NCBI GenBank assembly: GCA_947095535.1
Contig: OX352772.1
Location: 34,367,445 to 34,431,444, forward strand
Length of the DNA stretch: 64,000 nucleotides
Reading direction: 5' to 3'
DNA from: Poecilobothrus nobilitatus
Taxonomy: Eukaryota; Arthropoda; Insecta; Diptera; Dolichopodidae
Positions 39,321-53,200 of this stretch are shown one piece after another. Position 1 is the stretch's first letter. Every line of letters begins with the position of its first letter. The notes beneath the pieces were generated by a model. That model worked only from the letters and a program-made list of their open reading frames with translations, was not told the DNA's origin and searched no databases. Both the position numbers and the translations under genes were made by a program.

Positions 39321-41678
39321 TTTTATACCCGTACAATAAGGATCGGGTATATTAAAATTGCTCCTCCGTTTGTAACACCTCGAAATAAGCTAGCTAGATA
39401 TACCTTCAAAGGTATGGATCGGATCAGAAAAAAATTATAAGTTGATTGAGCTTTGTCCGTCCGTCCGTCCGTCTGTCCGTCAGCAAGATAACTCAAAAAC
39501 TAAAAAACCTACACTCTTGAAATTAACACAAAGTATTCTTACAACAATTTGTAGGTTCCCTATTTTTTTTGGTTGAGATCCGACTACAACTTCGGGTACC
39601 TCTCGAACACCTAACTTTTAGATCCCCACATTTTTTTGAAATAGAGCCATGAAATTTTAACTGCTGATAGATATCATAAAAATATTAATTTTATTTTTAA
39701 CAACTTTTTTCTGTAGCTCCACCCGTTACGGAGCTACAGTCCCTCAAACTTTTAGAAAGCCCTATTTTTAAATGCGTATGTCTAATGTTTTGCTTAAGAT
39801 TTTCTCAATCAGAAAACGTCATTCGACAGGTATTTTCTTTAAATTTGTAAATTAGTATCAAAATTATACATTTTTTTTAAATTTAGTATTTAAATTTACC
39901 GTTATGTGAAAACCAAATTTTGGATGATTTTGCAACCTTCATAACTCCAGCACGCTTCCAGATAGAGACTTGAAATTTTGAGAGCAGAAAGAACTTCTAG
40001 AATTAGTATAAGTTTGCTCAGAAAATTTTTTTGGACCACCCCCTGTTTATGAGCTATTAGGGCTCAAAACTTGAAAATTTGCTATTTTTAAACACCTGTA
40101 ACTTAGGCACGTATACACATTTTTCTTCGGCCAGACAAAAATTTGAAAGCTCCAGTAATATACTTTTATGTGTGTTAATGGTTTCTTTTAATTTTATGGG
40201 GTTCCTAAGTTACAGCCCCCTAAAATTGCAAAAAACCCCTATTTTCAGATATATATATCTCAGACTCTGCGTAGTAGTTTTACAATCTAAAAACACTAGA
40301 AGACCGGAAATATTCTTGCCTCTACAAAAAAATATCAAAATTATGCAATAATTTGTAATTTACTATTTAAATTTACCGTTATGTTAAAACCAAATTTTGC
40401 ATGTTATTTCTTTTTTTATAACTCTGGCACGCTTTGAGATAGCAACCTGAAATTTTGAGACAAGAAGTAACTTTTAGAATTAGTATAAGTTTTCTCAGAA
40501 TATTTTTTGATAGCACCGCCTCTTTAAGAGTTATTTCGCCTCAAAAATTTAAAATTTACTGTTTTTAGACACATGTAACTTAGGCAGCTGTGAAAATTTT
40601 TCTTCGGCAAGACAAAAATTTGAAAGCTTCAATAATATATTTTTATGTGTGTTAATGATTTCTTTTAATTGTATAGGGTTCCTATGTTACAGCCCCCTAA
40701 AATTTCAAAAAAACCCTATTTTCAGATGTATATATCTCAGGCTCTGCGTAGTGGTTTTACAATCTTCTAAACGGTTTAAGTTGGAAACTTGAAATTTTGA
40801 CAGAAGTTAGATCTTTGAAAATAAGTATGAGTCATTTCAGAAATTTTTTTTGTATCACTCCCCGTTTAGGAGCTGTAAGGGGTCAAAAACTGAAAATTTA
40901 AAGCTTCAACATTATACTCTTATTTCTGCTAACAACTTTTTTTTAATAATATAGGGTTATTTTATAATTGACGAAAGTGTTACTTGATTTTTTCAAATTT
41001 TCTAACAAATTTCTTTAACAAATTTTTTCCATTTTGTTTTACTCAATAATTTGAAATTGTTGAAGATATAATGCGTAGTACAAAAAATGTGAATAAGTAA
41101 ACAACATAACGGTTGCTTGAAGAATTTTTATTTATGTGATATTGATATACATACATACTTATATAATATCATGTTTATTTACATATCGTATACCTATGTC
41201 ACTAGTGAATGAATGATAAGAGTATAGATGTATATTATATAGCGCCGTATTTACATACATACATATACATATGTATTTTATTGTACTTATAAGAAATTAT
41301 TCTGTCAATGGAATATTTAAATATATAATAATATATATAATATTGAAAATTATATTTACTATTTTGTACTAAGTAAATTTAATGTACATTTACCGCTTAG
41401 TATTAAATGGTACTATATAGAATATTTGAAAAAGTTTTGGATTGATAATCGGTATGTGGAAGGTTAAAATCTGCTTTCGAAGAATGTATAAACATATAGT
41501 TCGAATATATGTACAACCCATAGTTCTAGAAATTATAAAATTCACCCAAATTATTTTAAAATACTAAAATATTAAAAAAATAATATTGTAAGCAGAGTGA
41601 CAGACTGTGAACATACTAACGGTTCGTACGGGTATCTAAGAGTTGACAAAGGCAACTCTATTCTTCCTCGTTTTTTTT
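39321..41678 (+). mobile_element. TATACCCG-family repeat, long copy 4
   Basis: Complete from TTTTATACCCGTACAATAAGG to TCTATTCTTCCTCGTTTTTT. It has a CCGTCCGTCCGTCCGTC microsatellite at 39457-39480 and, in the core, two units whose TTTACCGTTATGT anchors lie 477 bp apart (39895 and 40372), plus a partial third. The right third is close to copies 1 and 2. Copy length therefore varies with unit number. No coding frame. Confidence 0.85.
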
Positions 41679-44208
41679 ATTTTTTTGTGGTGATTTAAAA
41701 AGAAAGATGATTTAGTTTATAAGTCATTTTAATCTCATTCGCCTTACCTTTCCGTTAGGCCAATAAACAAAAACGAACATAACTATAATATGAGATTTTT
41801 CAATCCTCTTGAGTTCATATATTTGTTTTGGATTACCTTAAGTCACGTACTGTAAAATGCCATTGAGCTTTACAATTAATAGCTTTTATATTGGCACGTA
41901 TCCCATTTTAAGTTCATTGCAAAGAAATCGTTTATAGGGTGCTTTTACAATTTTAACTTAAAAAATGATTCTTTTATTTAAGTTTTAACAGAATAATTGC
42001 GGTTTTGTAAATTATTTTGAACATTTTATTTTACGAACCAAAATGTCTGATATTTTAATTTTAATCAATCGAATCTGAATGATCATAAATAAAAAAAAAA
42101 AAAAAAAAATTGAATTTATAACTGTAAATTTTTGAATGAAGTGTTGATAAAATAATTGAAGTGAATCTCTTAAATTGAAATTATTTGAAAAAAAAAGCAC
42201 TCTTATAATAAATAAAAATATTATGCTTTTTATATTTTTAATTTACGTTTAAAATAATTTTAGTAATAAAAATAGCAAAAGTGTAAATTAAAGTAATTAT
42301 AATAATAACAATAATAACAAAAATGTTATTGAGTCTGAACTTTTAAATTTTCTTTCATAATTTTGGCAAAATATTTTTATTGTAACATTTTATGGGGTAT
42401 AAAAGAGAGTTTCATTATGAATTTTATATTTCCGATTTTATATGTATATATTTTAATTTTAGATTAATTACATCAGTAAAGAGAGAGAAGTTTTTTTTTT
42501 GAAAATGTAAAAAGAAGACAATAATTAAATTTTTGAAGAATTTTTAAATTCTCTTATCTTAAAATTGAGATTAAAACAATGTACTCTTATAGAAAATGAC
42601 TACTTTTATAAATTTTAAAGCGTTTTGTAAACATATATAGCAAGTTTAAATTTTTCCCATTTGATGAAAATTTGTAATTTAGAAGTATGTATTGCAAAAA
42701 ATTTAAGTGATTGACTTCTAAATTTGTGCACCCATTGGTTGTCTTTTACTAATTCTCATCACTCTTTTATTAATATAAAAAACAAACTGGGTTAACGACG
42801 AAATCGTAAAATTTTCAAATTTTGTTCTTTAAAATCTTCTTTTTAAAAATCTTGATTTTATTTTATTCAATATTTGTTAAAATATTTTTTTGCCTTACTT
42901 TGGTTTTAAATTTAATTTGCTATACCGACGTTTATAGCCAACTATAAAATTGCTCCTATATCAGAGTTTTGCAGATACATACAGATTCTGGAAAAGTTTG
43001 CTGCTTTAGTTAGATATAATCAACTATAAACTCATTCATTTAAAATAATTTAGCAGCTCGGGCATAATTTGGCAAAATTATGCTAAATTTTGGCAAATTA
43101 TTGAATCGAACCCATTGTTATATTTATGGATTTTTAGGAAAAGCAAAAATAAAGATCTCGTAAAGCTCTTAAAGAAACATTTTTTCAGAATATCCTAAAA
43201 ATAATTACCTATGTACAGAAACTAAACTGAAAACAAAATGTTTGTCATGTCACTTTTATAATTTTCTTATGATTTACGATTTCACTCGCCTTAAGTAACA
43301 ATAAAATAAAAAAAAAAAAACCAAAAAAAAAAAAAAAATAATAAAATTTGTGAAAATCTGACAAGATCATAAGAAAAAAATATTTTACACAACTTACTAT
43401 GCTTTTTAAACTGAATGGCTGATCATTTTCTACATATAATAAAATCAACTTAAAATTTTTGTCATATTTTTGATTGAGATCTTCGCAACTAAAAAAATTC
43501 AGTATAAGAGGTTGTAAAACGTTCAATGTTTGCTCATAAAGTGAGTGAACACAAAGAAAAAAAAAAAAAAATTTTTCTTTTTTTTTTTTGAAAAAGAAGT
43601 TGGTTAAAGCGTGTAGGTGTATTTTGTTTTGTCGCAGTCTCGTCATAATCTTTTAATTTTGTTTTGTTTGTTGTTTTCTTTGGATTTTCCATATGAAAAA
43701 TTCAAAAAAAAAAAAAATTTTTCAGTTTGAATTGTTTCATCAAGCGTGAATGACAAAAATATTCTTAATTTTATTTTGATTATTTGTTTTTAAAGGCTCT
43801 GTGTTATTGAACTAAGAGAGTAAAGGGCTTATATTAAATTCTTATTTGAAATTTTCCAGATTTGAAAATTTTTTTTTTATATTTGTTTTAAATTGAAGGC
43901 AAATTTTAATTATAAGGGCAATCATTTTGACATCTGTCCTTACAAAAAAAAAATTGTAGGACGTATGTAAATTTTAAATTTATTTTTTTTTTCAAAATTA
44001 ATTTTTTGTTAAAAAGTGTTGATTTCACAAAGTGATTTTTATTTTTGATTTTCAATGAAATTTTCTTAGAAGAAAATTGCAAAAAAAAAAAAAAAATAAA
44101 AGAAAAATAAAAGCATTATTATTTTTGACATTTTTTTGATTGAAAACAAATGTGACAAATTTTATTTTGTTTTATTTCACCGTTTTTTTTTTTGTTTCTT
44201 TGTTTTAG
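41679..44208. other. AT-rich non-coding DNA upstream of the first visible sarcoglycan exon
   Basis: Long homopolymer runs (42092-42110, 43308-43340, 43557-43590). No other exon recognised. A frame of about 130 codons on the minus strand at 43245-43646 is lysine/phenylalanine-rich from poly-A/T and is not a gene. A promoter cannot be placed. Confidence 0.5.
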
Positions 44209-44279
44209 GAAAGCTCCGGAGAAAATAATTTCGATGATTGTAATGGTGCTACAACAAGTAGTCAAGAAGTTCTGTTGAG
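44209..44279 (+). CDS. Scgdelta: Sarcoglycan exon A (upstream, phase-compatible)
   Basis: A 71-nt exon is predicted between a long pyrimidine tract ending TTTTAG and the strong donor GTAAGT. Read in frame 1 it encodes [23 protein letters not shown] plus two bases (AG) that join the C at 45577 to make a Ser codon. It has no in-frame ATG. An out-of-frame ATG at 44233 opens a short reading frame that stops at TGA inside this exon. It is therefore either coding sequence continued from an exon upstream, or 5' UTR that happens to be open in the right frame. Confidence 0.7.
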
Positions 44280-47200
44280 GTAAGTTTAAATTTTTATAGT
44301 GTCAAAAAATCGAAAAAAAAAATTTTTTTTTTTTTTTTTTGAGTTTCTAAATTAATTTTATGTAATATTGTAGTTAATTTATACCGTAATGTTTTTTTTT
44401 TTTGTTTTTTGTAAAAAAAAAAATAAAAATATGGATAGTTCAATTTTAAATTTACAATTAAAGTAAAATGAAGGGGTATTTTATTAATTTCAAATTAATA
44501 AATTTGCATAATTGTTGTGATGTGTACCAAATTTAAAATTCAAGAATTTTCTTATGTTTGAAAAAAAATTTTCTTTAAAAAAGATATGTTTGATGAATAA
44601 AGTGAAATAAGTTTTAAAAAAATTATTTTAGTCTTTTGAAGGATTATTAATATATAAGAATTTATATTGTATTTCCTATTACTATGGAGTAGATAACATT
44701 TTTATGTTCTGATGATTAAAATCTAATAGCAAAATTTTATTGTGTGAAGTTTTTTTTACATAAAAAAGCTACAGGAAGATAATGACAACTTTTTAAACTG
44801 CTCTTTCAAAAATTAATCCTAGAAAATTCCATAAAATGCAGTATTTGAAAATCTAAGTTCTAAGATAGTCATTTTACTAAAAATCTGTATTGAATTTAAA
44901 GAAATATTTCATTTTAAAGATTAAGACTGTGATAATTAATTAACTCAATATGATATTTTTACATTTTTAGTTGACTCTTGTTATTAAATTTTGTAAGTTC
45001 TGTTTTAAAGTTATAAAAATTATAGGATATTCACTAAAAGCAAAGTCCCTAAGTAAAAATTGTCTTAAGTTTGTTGTATTCTGCTCCATAGTAAATAAAA
45101 CAAAAAAAAAAAAAATACAGAGTAATTTTTAATGAAAAATATCAAAGATATGATATTAATAATTTACCTATCGTTGCATTTTTTTTTTAATTTTTGAACT
45201 TCTATATTGTAACTATTTGAAATTAATAATATTTGAATCATTATTGTTTTTTTTTTATATACATATCTATTATAATATTTTAATTTATAATAAAATATTT
45301 TTTTTAATCATTTCCGACCTCATTAAATGCACACTCATTTAGATTTTTCTTCTCTTCCATTTCTTTTTGTTTTTTGCTTTTTTTTTTTGTGATTTCTGAT
45401 ATTTCCTTTTTGGATCCTTTAATTTTATTTTAAACGTTTTTCTTGTTAATTAAAAAAAAAAAAAAACATCATTACATCCAATATTGATTGATGCATTATT
45501 GGTTTTCAATTTTCCTCCTCATCTAAAAAAATCCAAAAAAAAAATTTTTTTTTTTTAAACAAACAAAAAAACTTAGCAAATCAAACCAACTTCAGAAAAC
45601 TTCTACAACAATACAACATCATAACAACAATATTAAAAAGGATCATCAAAACATCTTCAATAATACTCAATCAACATCAGATTGTAATTCAACAATCATA
45701 ACTAATCCTCATAATCAAAATCAATATAATCGTGATAAATCATTAATAAAATCAACGACAGCATTATCATCAACATTATCATCATCATCATTAATATCAA
45801 TAACAACAGCAACAGCAACAACATCATCTATAGCATACGTTGCAATTGCTATGAATTCACCTGATTCACCATCAACATCAAAAGCTGTCATTATAAATAA
45901 TAATTATACAAATTCAAATTATAAAAGTAATAATAATTTAAATAATAATAACAATAATAATAATAATAGTAATAATAATCATAATTATCATTCCATAAAT
46001 AAAAATCATCATAATAAGAAAACTAATAGTAACAACAACAATAACACAATAAATTCTTCCACCTTACCAAATTGTAGTAGTGTTAATAATATAACAAATA
46101 ATAATCAAAGTGGTGGTAGCATAGGAAATTTACGGAATGATACGATGATCGGATCGAATACAACAACAACAGATGGTTCTCAAGTTACATTGGGTCATAA
46201 ACAACAACAGCAACAACAACAACAACAGCAACAGCAGCAACAACAAACAAATACATCATCATCATTGAAAAGAAATCCAAATATACCAATTAGTAAAATA
46301 AAAAAAACAACAGTAATTGGTAATAATGGATCAGCATCAGGAGCAACAGCAACAGGGACATTACAAAATAATAAAAGAATTCATTCGGTATTTAATGGAT
46401 TACCGGACAATGGTATAGGATTTCATTTAGGTTTATATGGATGGAGGAAAAAATGCCTTTATATACTATTATTAATTTTAATGTTACTTATAATAGTCAA
46501 TTTAGTATTAACATTGTGGATATTAAAAGTTATGGAATTTTCATCGGTATGTATACATATATATTATTTATTTAATTAACATTTTATTTAACTTATACTC
46601 AGCTAGGGTTTAAGTTAATGGGTTTATGCAGCTAGGGTAATGAGCTGATGGGTTTATGGGTAATGAGCTGATGGCTTATGACAGATAGTTTGTAAAAATT
46701 AATTGAGTGTTTCTGAAATTTCAATTAGATTTAAATGAATTAAAAGTAATTTTGTAATCAGTACTTACCAAATAAATATATCAATATATACGTATATATA
46801 AATTTAATAGAGTTAAACGATTTATATTCGATACGATCTATTATTAAAGTAAGACCTTATGTTTTATAAAATAATTCCAAGCAAAGATTTTTTTCACAAG
46901 ACTCGAAGCTTGATGTTAAATCTTTTTAATCTATATAATATTTTCAATTTAAACATAAAATAAACTTAGATTATTTTCTTATTTGTAATAGTTACAATAT
47001 TGTTGAACGGCGCTCATTACATCCGTAAGGATGTAGTTCTTAGATTATTAGAAGACAAGATAAATGTGGCAAATTATATAATAATATATTCATGCTCATA
47101 ATGGAATTCTGAATCAATTTAGCCATTTGCGCCAGTCCATTCGTACGAGAACGCAAAATAAAATAGAGCTAGAATTCTGAAATTTTTATCATTTCATCTT

Positions 47201-50200
47201 TATAAAATTGTTAGTTTTGAAATTGAAAAATATGCCCGGCGTATTTGTGTAGTTGCCAGGCATACAATTTTTATTTTTTTTTTATAACAAAATAACTCAG
47301 TATTCATATAACTTTAATTAAGGTATCTGAAATTTTATGAAAAGAAGTTGGGTCTTATGTTAATATGTTCTGGGAAAGTTTGTTGATCTGGAGCTGCATC
47401 TTCAAGTAGCTGTCATACAACTCCAAAATTTATATAAATATATCTCGATACTTAATTAAGTCAGATATCTGAAATTTTGTAAAAGATTAAATTGTACCTA
47501 TGGTAACAGTATAAGTTATGTTCGTGCGAGTATCCTATAATATACACTACTCCTTGTTTTTCTTTGTATTTAAGCTAAATTCATGTATGTCACAAATTTA
47601 AAATGATTTTAAATATCCCTATATAAGGCAGTAGAGTAAACGAGATCTTTGATTTAATTAAAAGGACTCTAACCATATATTCAGATTTAAAAAGAAGATT
47701 TTAAATATCAAAATTTTTTTTTGTTTAAAATTTTCAATCACTTTTTAAAAAAACTAATTTCAAAAGCTCCATAAAAATGTAATAAGGTCGACATCTAGAT
47801 TTGAATAGAACTTTTCTGCTTAAGTCTCTTAATTTATAGCTATTTAATTTTTTTTAAATTATTTTCTTATTCACTTTTCTTGATTTTTTTCATTTTCTTT
47901 CATTTTCTCATAAATTTTCGTGTTATTTGAATTTTTAATGCCATCATTAATAAATTTCCCAATAAAAATTATTTTTAATAGTCATTTTGCTCAATAAATT
48001 TTTTTTTTTTTTTTTATGTTCTATTAAAAATCAATTTATTATTATTCTTAATTTAAATTTACATAAAATAAATTTTTAACAATAAAATTTTAGTGCTTTT
48101 AAATAAAAATGTTGTAAAATTTACCAATTTCCGATGGTCCTAAAGAATGAATTTTACTTTTAAATATAATTAAAAACTAATTAGGTAACAAACATTTTTG
48201 TTTTAAAAATAAACCCTAGCAGAGGATACAAAAAAAAAATATTTTAAATAACCCACCTGTTATTTTATACCTTTTTTTGTTTGTTTTTTTACAAAATTTA
48301 TAAACATACTAAGAATATTTTTTTTTTATTTTTTTTTTTATTTTTGTTTATGTTGAAAATAATAACAATGTGTAGGAAGGTATGGGCCAATTAAAAATTG
48401 TTCCTGGTGGTATCCAATTATCAGGGCAAGCATTAATTATGGATTTATTACGAGCATCAACGATACGTTCAAAACATGGACAACCAATTACATTAGGTGA
48501 GTTTTTAAAGCAACAAAAAAAAAAAAAAACAAAAAAAAAAGATATCAACACAAATAATTTATATATGAAAGTATTATTTTAAATATGGTGTACAGTATTG
48601 TACAAAAACATTGAACTAATTACAATCATACTTTTTTGGTACATTTACAAAATATTTTAAAATAGTTTTTATAGATTAAATAAGGTGCGCAGCTTCCTAA
48701 TCTAGAAAAAATGTAAAGTACGTCAGATTAAATTTCTATATTACCTATATTGTTTAATATCTAGAATGATCCTTGTCTTGAAATTTTTGCTAGTTTCTAG
48801 CATCTCCAACATTTTTTTATGGTATGGTACAAAAATTAAAGCATATAATCTTTATATTTCTAATCTTTATGGACTAAATATACTTTAGTTAAAATTGAAT
48901 AATTTTCTTAATAATGAATAATTTCAATACTTTAAAATTATATTTGTTTTTTTCTTTTCTTTGGATAAGGATGGTGAGAATTATCGAAAGATACTGGTAA
49001 GCAAAACTGTGATGAGAGACTTTAACCAATCCCGTCTTAAAAGTTAAAAACTATAACAATTAATTTTGCGCTACCTCTTATTGATCTACTGGAGTTGTAG
49101 ACCTCCGTGGAGATAATCTGTCTAGTTGGTATTTTTGTAATGTAAAAGCATTAATGCTTCTATAATTATGTGCTCTTCTAACCGGTTTTTGTTTGAGTGT
49201 TTTTTTTTTATTTCTTCGTTTAAACTATAGCTATCTGTAGACAGATTATTTAGAATAACAAAATTTTATATTATGTTGGGAATCTATAGTTTCGACTTAC
49301 AAGCCAATATATTTCTCTATATTTGGGTTTTTATTTAATTTTTTTTTTCTTTTTGACATGCTTTTTTAGCACATTTCCAAAAAAATTTTGAAAAAATGTG
49401 CTTATTAGTTTCACTCTGTCCGTCCGTCCGTCCGTCCGTCTGTTTACAAAACTTCTACACCGTTAAAGATAGAGAAAAAAAATTTTAACCATAGGTAGGT
49501 CTCATAAAAAAAATAATTTTGTGGAACAACTTTTTCATGTAGCCCCCCTCATTATGGAGCTACACCCCCTCAAACTTTGAAAAAGCCCTATTTTTAAATG
49601 CATATATTTTATATTCTGCTTAAGATTTTTTCAATCTGAAAACGTCATTCGACAGGTATTTCTTTTATCTTTGTAAATTAATATCAAAATTATACAATAT
49701 TTTTAAATTTAGTATTTAAATTTACCGTTATGTGAAAACCAAATTTTGCATGATTTTTCTACTTTCATAACTCCGGCACGCTTCTAGATAGAAGCTTGAA
49801 ATTTTGAGGCAAGAAAGAACTTTTAGAATTAGTATAAGTTTGCTCAGAAAATTTTTTCGGACCACCCCCTGTTTATGAGCTATTAGGGCTTAAAAATTGA
49901 AAATTTGCTATTTTTAAACACCTGTAACTTAGGAACCTGCACACATTTTACTTCTGCAAGATGTAAAAATTAAAGCTACAATAATAAATTTTTACGTGTG
50001 TGAAAGGTTTATTTTAGTTATAAAGGGTTCCAAAGTTGCAGCTCTTCAAAATTGTTAAAAAGCCCCATTTTCAGATGTATATATCTCGGGCTCTGCGTAA
50101 TAGTTTTGCAATCTAAAACCGGCAGAAGATCGAAAATTTTATTATCTATATAAAACAATATCAAAATTATGTAATATTTTGTAATTTACGATTTAAATTT

Positions 50201-53200
50201 ACCGTTATGTGAAAACCACATTTTGCATGAAATTTCTTTTTTCATAACTCCGGCACCCCTTTAGATAGGAACCTGAAATTTTGAGACAAGAAAGAACTTT
50301 TAGAATTAGTATAAGTGTCTTCAGAAAATTTTTTGGTAACGCCCCCTCTTTAAGAGTTATTACGCCTCAAAAATTTAAAATTTGCTATTTTTAGACACCT
50401 GTAACTTAGACACCTGTAAAAATTTTTCTTCGGCAACACATGAAAATTAAAGCTACAATAATATATTTTTACGTGTGTGAAAGGTTTATTTTAGTTGTAA
50501 AGCGTTCCAAAGCTGCAGCTCTTCAAAATTGTAAAAAAGCCCCATTTTCAGATGTATATATCTCGGGCTTTGCGTAATAGTTTTGCAATTTAAAACCGGC
50601 AGAAGATCGAAAATTTTATTATCTATATAAAACAATATCAAAATTATGTAATATTTTGTAATTTACTATTTAAATTTACCGTTATGTGAAAACCACATTT
50701 TGCATGAAATTTCTTTTTTCATAACTCCGGCACGCCTTTAGATAGGAACCTGAAATTTTGAGACAAGAAAGAACTTTTAGAATTAGTATAAGTTTCCTCA
50801 GAAAATTTTTTGGTAACGCCCCCTCTTTAAGAGTTATTACGCCTCAAAAATTGAAAATTTGCTATTTTTAGACACCTGTAACTTAGGCACCTGTAAAAAT
50901 TTTTCTTCGGCAAGACATAAAAATTAAAGCTTCAATAATATATTTTTACGTGTGTTAACAGCTTTTCTTAGTTATATAGGATTCCGGACTTACGGCCCCT
51001 CAAAATCTCAAAAATGTCCTATTTTCAAGTTTTTTCTTATTACATGAAATTTTCAAATTTTTGTGTAAGTCACACTTCTAAACAGTTTGTATTGAGTTTT
51101 GGAAATGTGCGCTTTTAAAAACCGTTGGTTTACATTCTACCTTGTTTTACTTTAACTGGACATCTAATGAAATTATTTTTAAAATTTAATTAAAAAAAAA
51201 TTATTTGCTCAATCAATACATTACTAAAGTCTCGATTTTTTTCCCCTTACTCATTTCTTTAGAAAACATAGGGCTTCACAAAACCTCTCTAATTTTGCTT
51301 ATCTTGTGCAAATCTTTTCAACCTTCTTTTCCAAGTTGCTCTAAATCTTCACACGTTCCTTCTGCGCTGAGGAGTCCAGCCTAATGCTTTATGTGTTACT
51401 GATGGTGTTGGACATCTGAGGATGTGGCAGATGCATCGCCATTACTTTCCTCGTATTTGGGTTTCAAACGGGTCTTGACTGGATAATAACCATAACTCTT
51501 CGTTGTGTATTCTTCTTACCCAGAGTATTCTACATATTATTCTTAGGCACCTATTTGTGAAAATCTGTAATTTTTGAATGTTGGTTACCAACTAGGTTTC
51601 ACTTCCATATAGTAGTACAGATTTCACGCAAGATATTTTAATTGTTTCTCTTGTATTGATCCGGAGGTCTAGTTTTTCTGATTTTTGTTCCAATTTGTTG
51701 AATATCAGAAGTTGAATGCGTGAGATGAGGTAGTTCGTCTGCGTATTCTAAACTTTGGAGCTTGTTTGAGTATTGGCAATGTTGCCAGCAGATACCTTTA
51801 TGCAAGGGAGTTAATTATTTTATACATTTATCCATAACTGTGATGAATAGTAGAGGGGATAGTAGGCATCCTTGTCTTACTCCAGTTGATATTGTAATTA
51901 TTGTACTTAAAGTACCATAGTGTAGCACCGTTGTTTCTGTGCTTTGATTTTTTTTTTCCCCCTAAGGCAGGTGGGAATCTTTCAAAGACACCAAGAGTTT
52001 CCCCTTGGTAGTGTCAGATTCTTACTACTCCCCAATATAATGGGATGAAACCGTTACCTGCTAACGCAGTATATTCGCTAGGGAGTAGGGATAGGAAAGG
52101 ATAGGAAATGGATGCCGAAACTTTGAGTTGGGAGTGGGACTGATATACCAATTATTTTTGCAACATCCTAATTTTCTTAAGTTTTGTATTATTCGTCTAG
52201 GTGAATTTGTTATTTTTCCTGTTTTTAATAATTCAGCTGGTACGCCATCATAATCACCTTTATTGTTTTTTAGTTTCCTTATTGTTTATATTATTTTTCT
52301 TATGCTGCTTGTTTGATTTATAGATTTATCTTCCCTTATATTCTTCTTCCACTGGTTGATTCTGGTAAGAGATATTGGTTTCTGCAAAGTTTTCTCCCCA
52401 TCTATGCTATATCTAAAGTCTCGATTAAAGTGGTTTTATTAAGTTCAATAATATTCTGATTTCGAAAATTTTCAAATACCTTGATTTAAAAAAAGAATAA
52501 AACACTAAACTTCTTCGAAATTTATTCTGTTGTTCATTGTTATTTTATCTTTACATAAGCTGCATTGGAACCAAATTTATCAGTTTTAGTTTGCCCTAAT
52601 GCATTATTTAGCTTCGAAAAAGAGGAAATTTTCAAGGTTTCAATTTTTAAATTATATTTTAGTGAAGTAAGAACAATAACCAAAACAAAAAGTATGAATC
52701 CCTTTAATTTAGTCTAGTGATTTTTGTTCAAAAACTGTATCGGTATGTAGTATCCCTACCCATTATTCTCCACAAGTATTTACACATATATTTTAAATAC
52801 TAATGAATTTTTATATTAACCTTAGAACAAAAAGTCATATTTTTAAATTAATTTAGGATCCTAATTTAAACTTATTGAACTTTTGTGTAGATAAAGAAAG
52901 GGGTGTAGGATTGATCTCTTGTTGATCCAAAAAAAAAACACATATAATGAATTTTATTATATTAAACATTGTTTTTTTATCACCTATAATATTTATTATA
53001 AAACATTTAAGTTTATGGTCACATCCTTCCGAATATTTGATCCCAAAAATTTAATATTCATGTATGAATGTAAAATGAATAATATTATAATATAGTTATA
53101 TATACTATACAATTGGATTCATGTCTTTAAAGATACCTACTGACAAAAAGAAAAACAACAACTTCCATTTTTTCCTATAGATAAAAAATTAAAATTTTTA

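Noticed and set aside
43245..43646. 133-codon open frame, minus strand
   Set aside because: Composed of poly-Lys/Phe from A/T runs, no domain, no splice context; an AT-composition artefact.
48348..48551. Minus-strand frame opposite sarcoglycan exon C
   Set aside because: Shadow of the real exon on the plus strand.
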